Shown one piece after another: positions 22,990-34,700 of a stretch of DNA of 64,000 nucleotides (the first letter of the stretch is position 1; every line of letters starts with the position of its first letter). Source of the DNA: Cyclina sinensis (taxonomy: Eukaryota; Mollusca; Bivalvia; Venerida; Veneridae); assembly GCA_012932295.1 (NCBI GenBank), contig JAAONU010000014.1, positions 33,015,977 through 33,079,976 of the forward strand, written 5' to 3'. Below the pieces are notes generated by a model that was not told where the DNA came from, made no database searches, and saw only the letters and a list, made by a program, of their open reading frames with translations. Both the position numbers and the translations under genes were made by a program.

Positions 22990-24330
22990 GATCTTTTACT
23001 TAGTAAAACTAGAAATGTGTCCAAAGGACACAGATGCACCCACTAAATGACACTGGACACAAACTTGGTAAATAAACATTGTGGGCAAACATGTAAATAT
23101 GGCATCAAATATGACATGGCAAAGATATCAGGTATTTATCATGGCGGGGACATTATAAAAATTACAAAGCGCAATAACTAAACAAGAGGGCCATGATGGC
23201 CTTAGATCCCTCCCCTGTGTATGACTCCTTTTAACAAAATTGTTATGTACCTGATTAATTGACCCCAGGCGACCCACATTAAAACTTGACCTAGAAATTA
23301 CCAAACAACTTTTCTGACAAATTTCCAGGTTATTTGGTTAAACAAGGTTTTCCCATATTTACTTAGTTCTTGAACCCAGATGACCCATATTCAAACTTTA
23401 GCTAGAAATCATTGAAACAACCTTTCTGACAAATTTTCAGGATATTTGGACTGAAAATGTAACCTCTGGCATGTTAACAAGGTTTTTCGATATTTGGGCT
23501 CTGTGACCTAGTTTTTGACCCCAGATGACCCATATTCAAACTCTGCTATATGTCATGGAAACAACCTTTCTGACAAATTTCCAGGACATTTTGGCTGAAA
23601 AAGTAGCCTCTAGAGCGTTAACAAGGTTTTTCTATTTTTGGGCTTTGTGACCCAGTTTTTGACCCCAGATGACCCATTTTCGACTTTATGCTAGAAATTT
23701 TGAAACAACCTTTCTGACAAATTTCCAGGTTATTTGGACTGAAAATGTAGCCTCTAGGTTGTTAACAAGGTTTTTCTATTTTTGGGCTTTGTGACCTAGT
23801 TTTTCATCCCAGATAACCCATGTTCGAAATCCTCTGAGTAATGACTGGGACAAACATCCTAACTAAGTTTCATGACAATCGATGCAAAAATGTGACGACA
23901 AGAGTGTTAACAAACTAAGTGTGGACGGACGACTGACACTGATCAATCCTAGTAGCTCACCATGAGCCAGCTCAGGTGAGCTAAAAATTAATGCAAAAGA
24001 GAGTTATGGTTCTTGGGCACTGCACCTCCCCACAATGAGATCTATTCACCTATGAAGTTTCACTTTGATATCTTCAATACCTATCGAGTTATGCCCCGGA
24101 CAAGAATTCAGTATGCAAAATTAAAAAAGGCAGTAAATCAAAAATTTTGCAAAAGAGTCATGGTTCTTGGGCAGTGCATCTCTCCACAGTGAGATCTATT
24201 CACCTATGAAGTTTCAAGTTAATATCTTCACTACCTTTCAAGTTATGACCCGGACAAGGTGCCCAAACACACACACAGTGACAGGGTAAACACTATATGC
24301 CTGCTAACCATTATCATGGCGTGGGCATAA
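22990..24330. repeat. Dispersed repeat opened by a nested element
   Basis: The outer repeat has AGAAATGTGTCCAAAGGACAC near 23010, two units of TTCTTGGGCA-TGCA-CTCCCCACA, a CCCGGACAAGG-type tract and the tail ACCATTATCATGGCGTGGGC. Its continuity is interrupted between 23180 and 23988 by a hairpin-terminated element. Confidence 0.6.
23181..23987 (+). mobile_element. Hairpin-terminated VNTR element (copy 1)
   Basis: The head is AACAAGAGGGCCATGATGGCC. The interior has about four units with GTGACCTAGTTTTTGACCCC and TCTGACAAATTTCCAGG. Then come a GGACGGACGACTGACA tract and the tail AGCTCACC-A-TGAGC-CA-GCTCA-GGTGAGCT (23954-23982), followed by AAAA. It is nested in another repeat. Confidence 0.8.
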
Positions 24331-24615
24331 AAAACAACCTATGAATTTGAAGGCTGTGGGCAAAATTGTACTCGAGTTATTGAGCGGAAATGGTTTTCAA
24401 ATTCAACGTGACAGCGATCTTGACCTTTCACCGAAAGACCCCAAAAACAATAGGTGTCTTCTACTCAGCAAGAGCAACCATATTATGAAGTTTGAAAGCT
24501 GTGGGTCAAATGGTACTCAAGTCATTTATCGGACAAGGTCTGGTCTACAGACGGAGAGACCAACTGACTGACATGTGCAAAGCAATATACCCTCACTTCT
24601 TTGAAAGAGGGTATA
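24331..24615. repeat. Fragment of a GGTCA-rich repeat
   Basis: Two units share TGAAGGCTGTGGGCAAAATTG, TACTCGAGTTATTGAGCGG and ACCCCAAAAACAATAGG. The fragment ends with an ACAGACGGAGAGACCAACTGA tract and a CCCTCACTTCTTTGAAAGAGGGTATAA inverted repeat (24591-24617). The 76-codon open frame here is repeat sequence. Confidence 0.55.
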
Positions 24616-24849
24616 ACTAGAAGAAATTATGTCAACAACTGATGTAAATAAATCTGTTACAACTGAAGACTTTCAAAATTCAACAATATAATACAAAGAC
24701 AATTCTAGGTATAAAACTTTAATCAAGACTTTACATGTAGTCATGTAAGACCTGCAAAAGGATGTGAAGAGACACCGTATATTAATTTAAGGATATGTAA
24801 ATATACATCTAATAACAGTAACAATACAGATGCAATAAATAACAAGAAA

Positions 24850-25745
24850 TGTTTGTAAAACATATATGCCCCCTAATGCTTTAACCCTAGAGGCAGCCAT
24901 AAAAGTACAGGAAGGTAGAAGGATAGGGACTTGTGTCAGTACATTAAAGGGAGGTATATGACCTTTACCTTTGACCTAGTGACCCCAAAAACTGCAAGGG
25001 TGATCTTCTGCCCATGACCAATCTGCCTATGAAGTTATAGGAAGCCTGGACCCAGGCATTCTATAGTTATTGATCAGAAACCAGTTTGCTTTTCAAGGTC
25101 ACTGTCACCCTGGCCTTTGATTTGGTGATTTGTAAAGCTTATAAGGATCATCTATTGGTCATGACCAACCTACATACCAAGTTTGAGGAACCTGAACCTA
25201 AGCATTCTATAGTTATTTATTGGAAACTGTTCTGCTTTTTCAAGTTCACTGTAACCTTGGCTTTTTACCATATGACCTGAAAATCTATAGGTGTCATCTA
25301 CTGGCCATGACCAACCTGCCTATGAAGTTTTGGGGAGCTTGGCCCAAGCCTTCTTTACTTATTAATCGGAAATCATTTTGTTATCCAAGGACACTGTGAC
25401 CTTTGTCTTTGACCTGGAAAGCTATAGGCGTCATCTACTTGTCATGACCAACCTACATACTAAGTTTGAGGAACTTGGGCTCAAGTATAGTTATAGATCG
25501 GAAACCGTTTTGCTTTTCAAGGTCACTGTGACCTTGACCTTTGACCTAATGACCTGAAAAACTGTAGGGTTCATCTACTCATCATGACCAACCTACAAAC
25601 CAAGTTGGAGGAAGGTGGGTTGGGTCCAAGGGTTCTCTAGATATTGATCAGAAACAAAAGAAACGAAGGGTCTACCGACCACATTTGCAAAACAATATGC
25701 CCCCTCATCTTCAATTGGGGGGGGGGGGGTATTAAAGGAGGAAAT
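24850..25745. repeat. Tandem array with nuclear-receptor-like sites (copy 1)
   Basis: Units of about 140 bp carry AAGGTCACTGTGACCTTGAC-type sequence, GACCTGAAAAACTATAGG, TCATGACCAACCTAC and TTCTATAGTTATTGATCGG. One unit holds a perfect AGGTCACTGTGACCT (25520-25534); others have one or more changes. A GGGGGGGGGGGG tract closes the element near 25720. The same family recurs at 42770-43745. Confidence 0.85.
25520..25534. promoter_or_regulatory. Perfect palindromic estrogen-response-element match
   Basis: AGGTCA-CTG-TGACCT is exact. It is followed directly by TGACCT, T and TGACCT (25535-25547), giving DR0 and DR1 half-site arrangements. Binding is not shown; it lies in a dispersed repeat. Confidence 0.5.
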
Positions 25746-25919
25746 AAATGAAGTTGAAGTAAAACAAAAATACCATGAAATCATACATTCAAACACAAAT
25801 TAGGATCAACTTCATTTAAGCAATAAAACATGGTTCACATACAAGCACACAATATATATTAATCAAACAACTAGAGCTATGGTGAAAGTAATAAATACCC
25901 CCACATCCCACCTTCTCAC

Positions 25920-27035
25920 AGGAAAAAGGGAAGTTAATTACCCAAAATGCAATTGAAAGTGATACTTGCATACAAACTACTTACAAACTGAGTTTAACTG
26001 CATTACACCATTCAGAGATGAAGATACTGATAGGAAACCTGTATTTCTAGTTTTAGTAACAGTGACCTTGATCTTGATTGCAGACACCTCAAACAGAATT
26101 CTATGCTATATTTCCATACAAGCAAGCTTTCTACATATTAAGTTAAACACGAGCTATCACTAAATATGATTAATACCACCGCAAGCCTACTTCGGAACTG
26201 AAAAACTTATTAGTAACCGAATACTTTGTAAAAGAATTGAAATAGAGTTAGGATTGTGGGCAATTAAAGATAGTTGTGGTACTTGTACACTGCATTTCCT
26301 GTCATTGTGCTTGACCATTGTATGAAGTTGCATTGAATTTCAACAATTAGTTTTCAAGTTATGCTCTGGACAAGGAAAACCAACAAAAGGCAGTAACTGT
26401 GCAAATAATGAAGATGGAGTTATAGCTCTTGTACCTTGCACTTCTTGTCATTGTGCTTGACCATTGTTTGAAGTTGCACTGAATTCCAACCAGTAGTTTT
26501 CAAATTATGCTCCTGACAAGGAAACCCAACAAAGGACAATAACTCTGCAAATAGTGAAGATAGAGTTATAGCTCTTGTACACTGCACTTCCACTCATTGT
26601 GCTTGACCATTGTATGAAGCTGCATTGAATTCCAACCAATAGTTTTCAAGTTATGTTCCTGACAAGGAAACCCAACAAAGGGCAATAACTCTGCAAATAG
26701 TGAAGATGTAGCTATGATTCTTGAACACTGCATTTCCTCTCATTGTACTTGACCATTGTATGAAGTTTCACTGACTTCCAACCAGTAGTTTTCAAGTTAA
26801 GCTCCTGACAAGGAAAACTGACAAAGGGCAATAACTCTGCAAATAGTGAAAATGGAGTTATGAATCTTGAACATTGCATTTCCTGTCATTGTGCTTGACC
26901 ATTATTTAAAGTTGCTTCCAATTTAAACCATTAGTTTTCAAGTTCTACTCCAGACAAGGAAATTGCAACAGACCGACTGACTGCCCGCCTGCCCGATCAA
27001 TCACCGGGTGACTCCTATATATACCCTCCAAACTT
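25920..27035. repeat. Tandem array, about five units of roughly 140 bp, 'CATTGTGCTTGACCATTG' family
   Basis: Units share GAGTTATAGCTCTTGTACA, TGCACTTCCTGTCATTGTGC, ATTCCAACCAGTAGTTTTCA and GACAAGGAAACCCAACAAAGG. The element ends in an ACCGACTGACTGCCCGCCTG tract and ACCGGGTGACTCCTATATA. A second copy with the same end lies at 57855-58600. Confidence 0.8.
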
Positions 27036-28629
27036 GGTTTTGGGGGTAAAATTAATTAAATACTTAAATTTATATTTGCACTTGTTTTAGCAAATTGACA
27101 AGTTACATTCTTCAGTAATATAAAATCATTTCTTGACCCCATTTCCTCAAGCAAAAAAGGTCATACTTTATCAGAAATTAAGAAGCACTAATTATCAGAG
27201 AAACAATAAAAAGAGCACTGCAGAAAAGATGCAATATATGCCCCTCAGCCAAGGCTGCAAATTAATGATGCCAGACATTTCACACTGTACTGCAAAAATG
27301 TTTGGAAATAATCATATTAAGCAAAAATATTTTTACAACTCTGTGTTGAAATGACACTGGAAGTCTCTTAACAACATACCATAAAATATCTATATACCAA
27401 AAATGTTTTATGAGGGGGATTAAAAATGAGACCTGACAGATATAAATTATCTCTTGCACACTGCACTTTTACTTCTTACCAAATATCTTAAAGTTTCAAG
27501 TCATCCCTTTCATGATGATCAAGTTATGTTGTGGACAAAAATTAATTATAAAAAAAAACAGGTAAATTAATTTAATTAACTTAAAACAGGATGAGTTATA
27601 GTTATGCTTTTTGGCCAATGCACTTTTTCTTGTCACCAGCTATCTATATTTTAAGTTTCACATCAATTCACTTCACATATATAAAGTTATGCTCCGGTCA
27701 AATTTTTAATAGGGGAGATAATTCAAAATTTAGACCAGGCAGAGTAATAGTTCTAATGCAATGCACTTCTACTTCTTATCATCTATCTTTGTTTTAAGTT
27801 TAAATAAAACCCTTTCATAGCCTTCAAGTTATTTATCCAGACAAAAATTCATTGTAATCCCATCTCAGGTCAGGAAATGTGCCCTGGCTATAACTGACAA
27901 ATACTGCAGTAACAGCATGGTACAGTAGCATAATATACCCAGAATGTATATCTGAAATATATACAGTCTATTTTTTTATCAAAACTGTGAAAATCAGTAA
28001 TTTGAAAGAACCAACAAGTCTTCAATTAAGGCCTGTTAATACGACAAATTTATTACCACTTTCTGACTGGCCTTACTAGAGGGAGCATGAGATATCTGAT
28101 ACAAAACAGTCAATACTGAATATAGACAATTTTAAAACAAACAAAACTTAAGTTAAAAGGTAAAAAAATTATAAACAACCAAGACTAAAACAAATTGATT
28201 GGAAACTAATGTTGTTTGTGAAAATATGGCATTGAAAATGAATGTATACTCCCAATCTGGTAAAGACAATAGTTTTAATTCAACCAAGCAAGTGTTGGTG
28301 GTGGCTATTTCCATGTGATTAATTAGATATTGGTCAATCTGATATTGGATGTGCTATAGTTGTACATAAAACTGTGTCCTGCTATGACTTCTACTTGCAT
28401 CTTCAGTATCACAGTTTTCAAATTTCCCATTTTTTCCCACTGTCATTAAAGGCAGAATTCTGTTTGTGACATTTTTCCTCTGTTTTACATGTTGCAATTA
28501 TTTCTGTTACAGCCAAGATCTGGTGGCTAATTCTGGGTAATAAACTTTGGATGCAATCATTTAGTTTTAGAGACGTTAATTCTGACTGAAGCATGTCAAG
28601 GTATATAGTTGGTTTTCTTGTACAGTCCA
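27036..28629. other. 3' flank of the MICU3-like gene, with a weak tandem repeat at 27400-27850
   Basis: Three decayed units with TTTAAGTTTCA-ATCA and AAGTTATG-TC-GG lie at 27400-27850. The stretch just below 28630 is the presumed 3' UTR of the calcium-uptake gene. No other coding sequence is recognised. Confidence 0.5.
28049..28054 (-). terminator. Candidate poly(A) signal for the MICU3-like gene
   Basis: AATAAA on the minus strand, about 575 bp after the stop codon. It is the first clear canonical hexamer I noted downstream. No transcript evidence is available. Confidence 0.35.
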
Positions 28630-28704
28630 TCAATATGATCTCATCTCATTTTTGACACAAGCTTTGAACGCATCCCAACTTCTTGGTTCATGAGATGTGT
28701 GAGA
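28630..28704 (-). CDS. MICU3: MICU3-like terminal coding exon
   Basis: The acceptor is ttctttacag|TCTCAC. 24 codons then TGA (28632-28630). The peptide SHTSHEPRSWDAFKACVKNE with MRSY resembles the MICU3 C-terminus, where a W/Y-x-x-FK-C-K-E pattern ends the protein. Confidence 0.88.
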   Translation of the reverse strand, partial: SHTSHEPRSWDAFKACVKNEMRSY

Positions 28705-31700
28705 CTGTAAAGAATAAATAGTAACATGATATCAAACTGTTAGTAAAAACAAACAAACACTCACTGTATGTTACGTTGGACTTCATTTTCAATTTTAAAA
28801 ATTAGAATAGGGAGACCATGTGGTATGTATTCCTACTTGTAAAGAAAATATCAACTTTTTTTTGTAAAGAAATTATCTACCATTTTTATACTCTTTTTTT
28901 CAGTAACATTAAGTGTACAAGAATACAGTCTTAAATAGATCTTTCAAACCAAGAAAAAAAGTTACATCTTTTTATGTTAATCACTGACCTACTCTGTGTT
29001 TAAATATTTACACAGACTTACCCTTGATCCTCTGTGTTTCCGGTCCTTCATAATGGAGATAAATTCTTTATAGCTAAGGTGTCCATCACCATCAACATCA
29101 AAAATGTTGAAGACAGTGCTAACAATGTGTGATCCAAGTTCTGATCCAGTACATATCTTCACTGCTCTCTGGAACTCCTCTGAGAAATGATAAGAACTAG
29201 ACATAAAAAGATTGATTTCATTTCTAAGAAAACTCAGAAAATTCAATTGTTAATTAGCTTCTGAATTAATTAGCCTCCTAAATGTCAGTGACAAAATTGT
29301 CAAGTAAGCATAGAGATGAAATTTGCACTGCATGTAAAGATTAAATACTTTTTTATATTTTCCATGCTTAAATTTTCAATTACTTTTAGAATGCCAATAT
29401 AAGCTTAGAGCCTGATACATGTTTGTCAACTAGTACATGAACACATACACTTTTTTGTTGTCTTGGTTATATGTCAAGATATTTTTACATGACTGTTGTA
29501 AAAATCTCCAGATGATTCACTGACTACTGACTCTGCTTTTCAGCAATTTTTACTGAACAATTTTTCAGCAGTTACTGAAACAAGAGGGCCATGATGGCCC
29601 TGGATCGCTCACCTGAGTACTTTGGCTGTAAGTTTGCTGTTAAGCAGTATTTCATTTTTTAATTGAAAATATGTAAGTGCCTACAAACCAAATATGTAAA
29701 ATATCAGTCAATAAATAAAGGCTCTATGACAGAAAGTAGAAATATCTATTATAAGCTATGGTGACCTTGACCTTGATCTCAAACCCTACCCATGGGTAGA
29801 GGTCCATGCAAGGAACCTCTATACTGAATATCAAAGATATTGGTCTATAAACAAAGGCTCTATGAGGTACAGTAGATAAATCTACTTTTAGCCTCCTTGA
29901 CCTTTAACCTAATCTAATAATTTGAAAAAGCTTGATAAAGCTTGCTTCGTGCAAAATTTTAAAATTCTAGGCCTTGTGGTTTCAGACAAAAGAAGATTTT
30001 TAAAGATTTTCTTCTATATTGTTATTTAAAACTTGTGACCCCTCGGGCGGGGCCAATAGTGACCCCAGGGACATTTTTCTAACAGACTCAGTAGAGGTCC
30101 ACTAGACAATGCTGCATACCAAATATCTTAACTCTAGGTCTTGTGGTTTCTGACAAGAAGATTTTTCAAGTTTTTCCAATATAATTCTATGTAAAACATG
30201 TGACCCCTAGGGCGGGGCCTATTTTAATCATGGGGCCATGATTTAAACAAACTTGATAGAGGTCCATTAGATAATGCTGCACACCAAATATCTTAACTCT
30301 AGGCCTTGTTGTTTATGACAAGAAGATTTTTAAAGTTTTTCCTATGTAACTCTCTGTAAAACATGTGAACCCTGGGGGCGGGGCCATTTTTGACCTAGGG
30401 TCCATGACTTGAACAAACTTGGTAGAGGTCCTCTAGAAAATGCTTCATACAAAATATCTGAACTCTAAGCCTTATGGTTTCTTCTGTGAAGATTTTCAAA
30501 ACCTTTTCCTACATTACTCTATGTAAACAAGTGACCCCGAGGGCTGGGCCTATTTTAACCCAGTGGCTGTGATTTGAACAAACTTAGTAGAGGTCCACTA
30601 GACAATGCGACACACCAAATATCTAAGCTCTATGCCTTACAGTTTCTGACAAGAAGATTTTAAAGTTTTTCCTATATAACTCTATGTAAAACAAGTGACC
30701 CCTAGGGCAGGGCCATTTTTGACCCAGAGGCCATGATTTGAACAAACTTGGTAGAGGTCCACTAGACAATGCTACACACCACATATCTAAGCTCTATAAC
30801 TTACGGTTTCTGACAAGAAGATTTTTTAAGATTTTCCTATATCACTCTATGTTAAACAAGTGACCCCCGGGGTGGGGCCATTTTTGACCCAGAGGCCATG
30901 ATTTGAACAAACTTGGTAGAGGTCCACTAGACAATGCTACATACCAAATATCTTAACTCTAGGCCTTCTTGTTTCTTACAAGAAGATTTTTTAAGTTTTC
31001 CCTATATAACTTTATGTAAAATCAACTGACCCCTGGGGTGGGGTCAGTTTTGACCCCAGGGACATAATTTGAACAACTTGGTAGAGGTCCACTAGATGAT
31101 GCTTCATACCAAATATCAAAGCTCCAGGCCTTGTGGTTTCGGAGAAGAAGATTTTTAAAGATCCAACTTTTAAAATCTATTTTTAGCTCTAGTGAACCAG
31201 AAATGCAATGGACCAGAACCATTTGAACAATCTTGGTAGAGCTTCATGCAAGGAACATCCCAGGCAAGTTTCATTCAATTTGCCCCATTGGTTTCAGAGG
31301 AGATGTCGTTTGAATGAAAAGTTGACGACGGACGGACGGACAACGGACCAAGACCGATCAGAAAAGCTCACCCTGAGCACTTTGTGCTCAGGTGAGCTAA
31401 AAAGAACAAAGGAAAGTGTAAATCTTAATTTGATCTTGTCTGTGAGATTACCTACCTTTAGATACAGGCTGCTGAGCATATGTGTACATGTTCATAGCAA
31501 TGGTAAAATCATCAAGGCTGTTCATGAATTGACAGAACTGTCTGAACTCCTCAAATGTTATACCCTGAAATAAGAAGATCAATATTTAAAATCTAGGAAA
31601 CAATATTACATTTATCAGGCCACTAAACAGTTCTGTTTTATGTGTAATTACTTGCCCATGATCAAGAATTACTTCTCCCTAATATACTCAACCTTTGCTT

Positions 31701-34700
31701 TGGGCAAAGTAAATAGGGCTGTATGTTCTTTCAAGATTGACAAATCAAACTTTACTAGGGAGCAGAAAAAGCATTGAATTCTGAGGAAATAAACTTTCAC
31801 AGCAAGTACCTGCTCGAGATATGAATCAATGAGGGGCTTAGAGTTTCAGTCCAACTGGATATACTGAAGCAGGAAGCCTCATGGATCAGAGTTTTATGCT
31901 TAATACAACAGATTTTATTTGTAAACATAAGAAAGTGAGTCAAATGCATTTCTGGTGGCAGACAGACCAAAAGAGAACAAGCCTTCTTGAATTTTTACCA
32001 CAAACACTTACTTTCTCTTCAGGCATTCTATTTTTCACCCTATCAAGACACTCGCCAATCTCGAAGTTGTCTAGGTTTGTATAACGCAGAAGAATATGAG
32101 CAAAATCCTCCTCTGAAATTGTTTGCATGCCTTTCGAAAACTCGAGGAACTCTAGCTCAATCACTTCACTCTGTAGATTTGTCATAAACCTGGAAATAAG
32201 AGTTTTCTTTTGTTTGTTTCAGTACCTAATACAGAATTTACTGAAAACTTGTAAACTTGGAGGAAAAAGAAAACCTGTAATCACTGAATCAGTATTTTTA
32301 CTTTTCTTGTAACTGGAAATGGGAACTTTTGAAAAAACCTTAGGTTCAATTTCAAAACAAACTGCAAGGCTGTAAAGCATTAAGCTTTAAATGTAACTCT
32401 TTATTCTGCAGGTGGCAACTGTTTTTGCCTTTGTGATCAGTGCTGATCATTCACCTGTATTGTATGGATACAATAAACTTGAATGACAAATACACAATAA
32501 ATCTATCAGACTGACTGGTATTATTTATTTTTTGCCATTGTTTTATTACTTCTTTTTTTTGAGTCAATTGTCTTTTAACATAAATATATCAGTATTTTAT
32601 TTTGCAAGTAAATTACACCTGTTCCAACATTTAAGAAAGAAAACTTCTAATCTTTTTCCTGGAAAGTAGGATTATATTTTAACACTTTGTGTTACTGAAC
32701 AAGGACACTTCCAAACTTACTTGTGGAAGTCATCATACTTGAGTACATCATTTCCTTTCCTCCCAAAGAAATGTATCAACAGTGTTGTATCTTGAATTGG
32801 TTCTACACTCTACAAAAAAAAAATTCAAACAGATCAGTATATTTAAATTACAAGAAGAAAGCTACAATGTTCTTACTCTCTATAAAATTTTCAGAAATTT
32901 TAACTGAAATGTACTTTTAAACAAATTATAAGAATAAGTTTATGCATGAATAAGAATTCATTTCTCAACAGCTAACATATGTTTCCCACCACTCAACTTG
33001 ACCCTAAATGTTGATGATAGGCAAAACTAGGCTTAGCACTGATGACTTCAGTTAAGGTTGAGTTAAATCCATGGAAAGTACAGGAGACATAGTGTAGACA
33101 CTGAAAAACTTTATGCATTTACTTAAAATCAATGAACTGAAAAATGTTGAAGTTAGGACTTGGCTTGGCACTGATCCCTTTCTGCGAAGTCTGGCTGAAA
33201 TCTGCCGAGGGTATATCAGAAATTAAAAGTTGAATGAAGGGCAATAACTCCACTGAAAATCAATGAACAATGTACCTAACATTTAATATCAACACTGCAG
33301 TGTGTATGACAAAGCACAACTGATATCTTGCATAGCAGGTACAGGGAACTGTTAGAACACCAGGTACACGGAACTGTTAAAACACCAGGTACAGGGAAGT
33401 GTTAAGAAGTACAGGTGCAGGGAAAAAGTATTGAAAACTCCCACCACCAACACAAAGAATTTTAATCAATATAGTACTGACATTAACTATAGTCGAAAAA
33501 TGATCAAATGTATGATGATAGAACAAAAATTATACTGTCGTTGTACAAAAACATTCTTCAGTCTCTTCTGTAATTTTCCTAGAATGAAGAGACACAATGA
33601 AAAATGTGATTCTCTGAAAGTACTGATCAGGTCTAGCATTCCCCCCCTTGATTTTGGCCATACTGATAATATCATCAAACAATATTTGGGTGCATATATG
33701 ATTTATATGTGTTGTACAATTTTTATTTACTTTGTTTTTCTCTCTTTCTATTTCAGACATTTCTTTCTATATCAAAAATGTTTACAAGTGACAACTGTTG
33801 ACATTGAAATCTTGGCGCATCTTATTCTTATACAATAAATACCACTTCATTTTTCATAACAAGAGGGCCATGCTGGCCCTGGATCACTCACCTGATTACT
33901 ATGGCTGTGATTCTGTTGTTCAAAAGCAATATCACATTTTCTACTTGAAGATTTTCAAAGATCTCATAATTTATACAAATAAAATCCATGGTACAGAGGC
34001 AATTTTGGACAAGCAGCTTGTGAGATGTCATTTGAAGTAAAATGTGACAAAAATCTATTTTTAGCCAAAGCTGCCATTTTGTGCAGTGGAGTGGAACCAT
34101 TTGAGCAACTGTTATAGGTGGATATATGACAAACTTTCCTGTGAATGCATGGAGTATAACTGTTTGAGCAATTTTAGAAAAATGGCAATGTAAGAAACAT
34201 CTCTATAAAGTTTGATGAAAAATGGCATGGCAGTGTGTCATTTGAAGCCAAATACTGATGAAAATCTATTTTTTAACTCTGGTGGTTATTTTGTAAAACA
34301 TAGCATAACCATCTGACCAATTTTAATTGGGGCTTTTAAGAAATATGGGAAATTTGGTGGAAAATGACCTTGCAGTTTAAAAAGTTGTTTGAATTTCTTT
34401 CCATTTTTAAGTTTTCACCTGTAATGAGCAATGGAGTCCAATGGTTTGAGCAATTTCAACAAGAGCCACCGCAAGCGGGGGCCACGCTCGACTTTTTTCT
34501 ATTTCCAAAGGCAAACACATCAGAGGAAGCACATTGTGGTGAAGGGATTTCAAATGAAACATCATTTGGATATATAATTATACATAACAAAGTTATGGCC
34601 AATTTTAGCAACATTCAGAAATTTGACCTTAAAGGTCTAGGTCAAGTTCAGTTTAACCTTCTCTGGAGGTATTGTCTAAAAAGTAGTTATGTCCAAGCAT

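Noticed and set aside
33431..33838. 135-codon plus-strand open frame, the longest in the window
   Set aside because: No recognisable domain, AT-driven composition, overlapping open frames on the other strand, and it lies within an intron of a well-supported gene.
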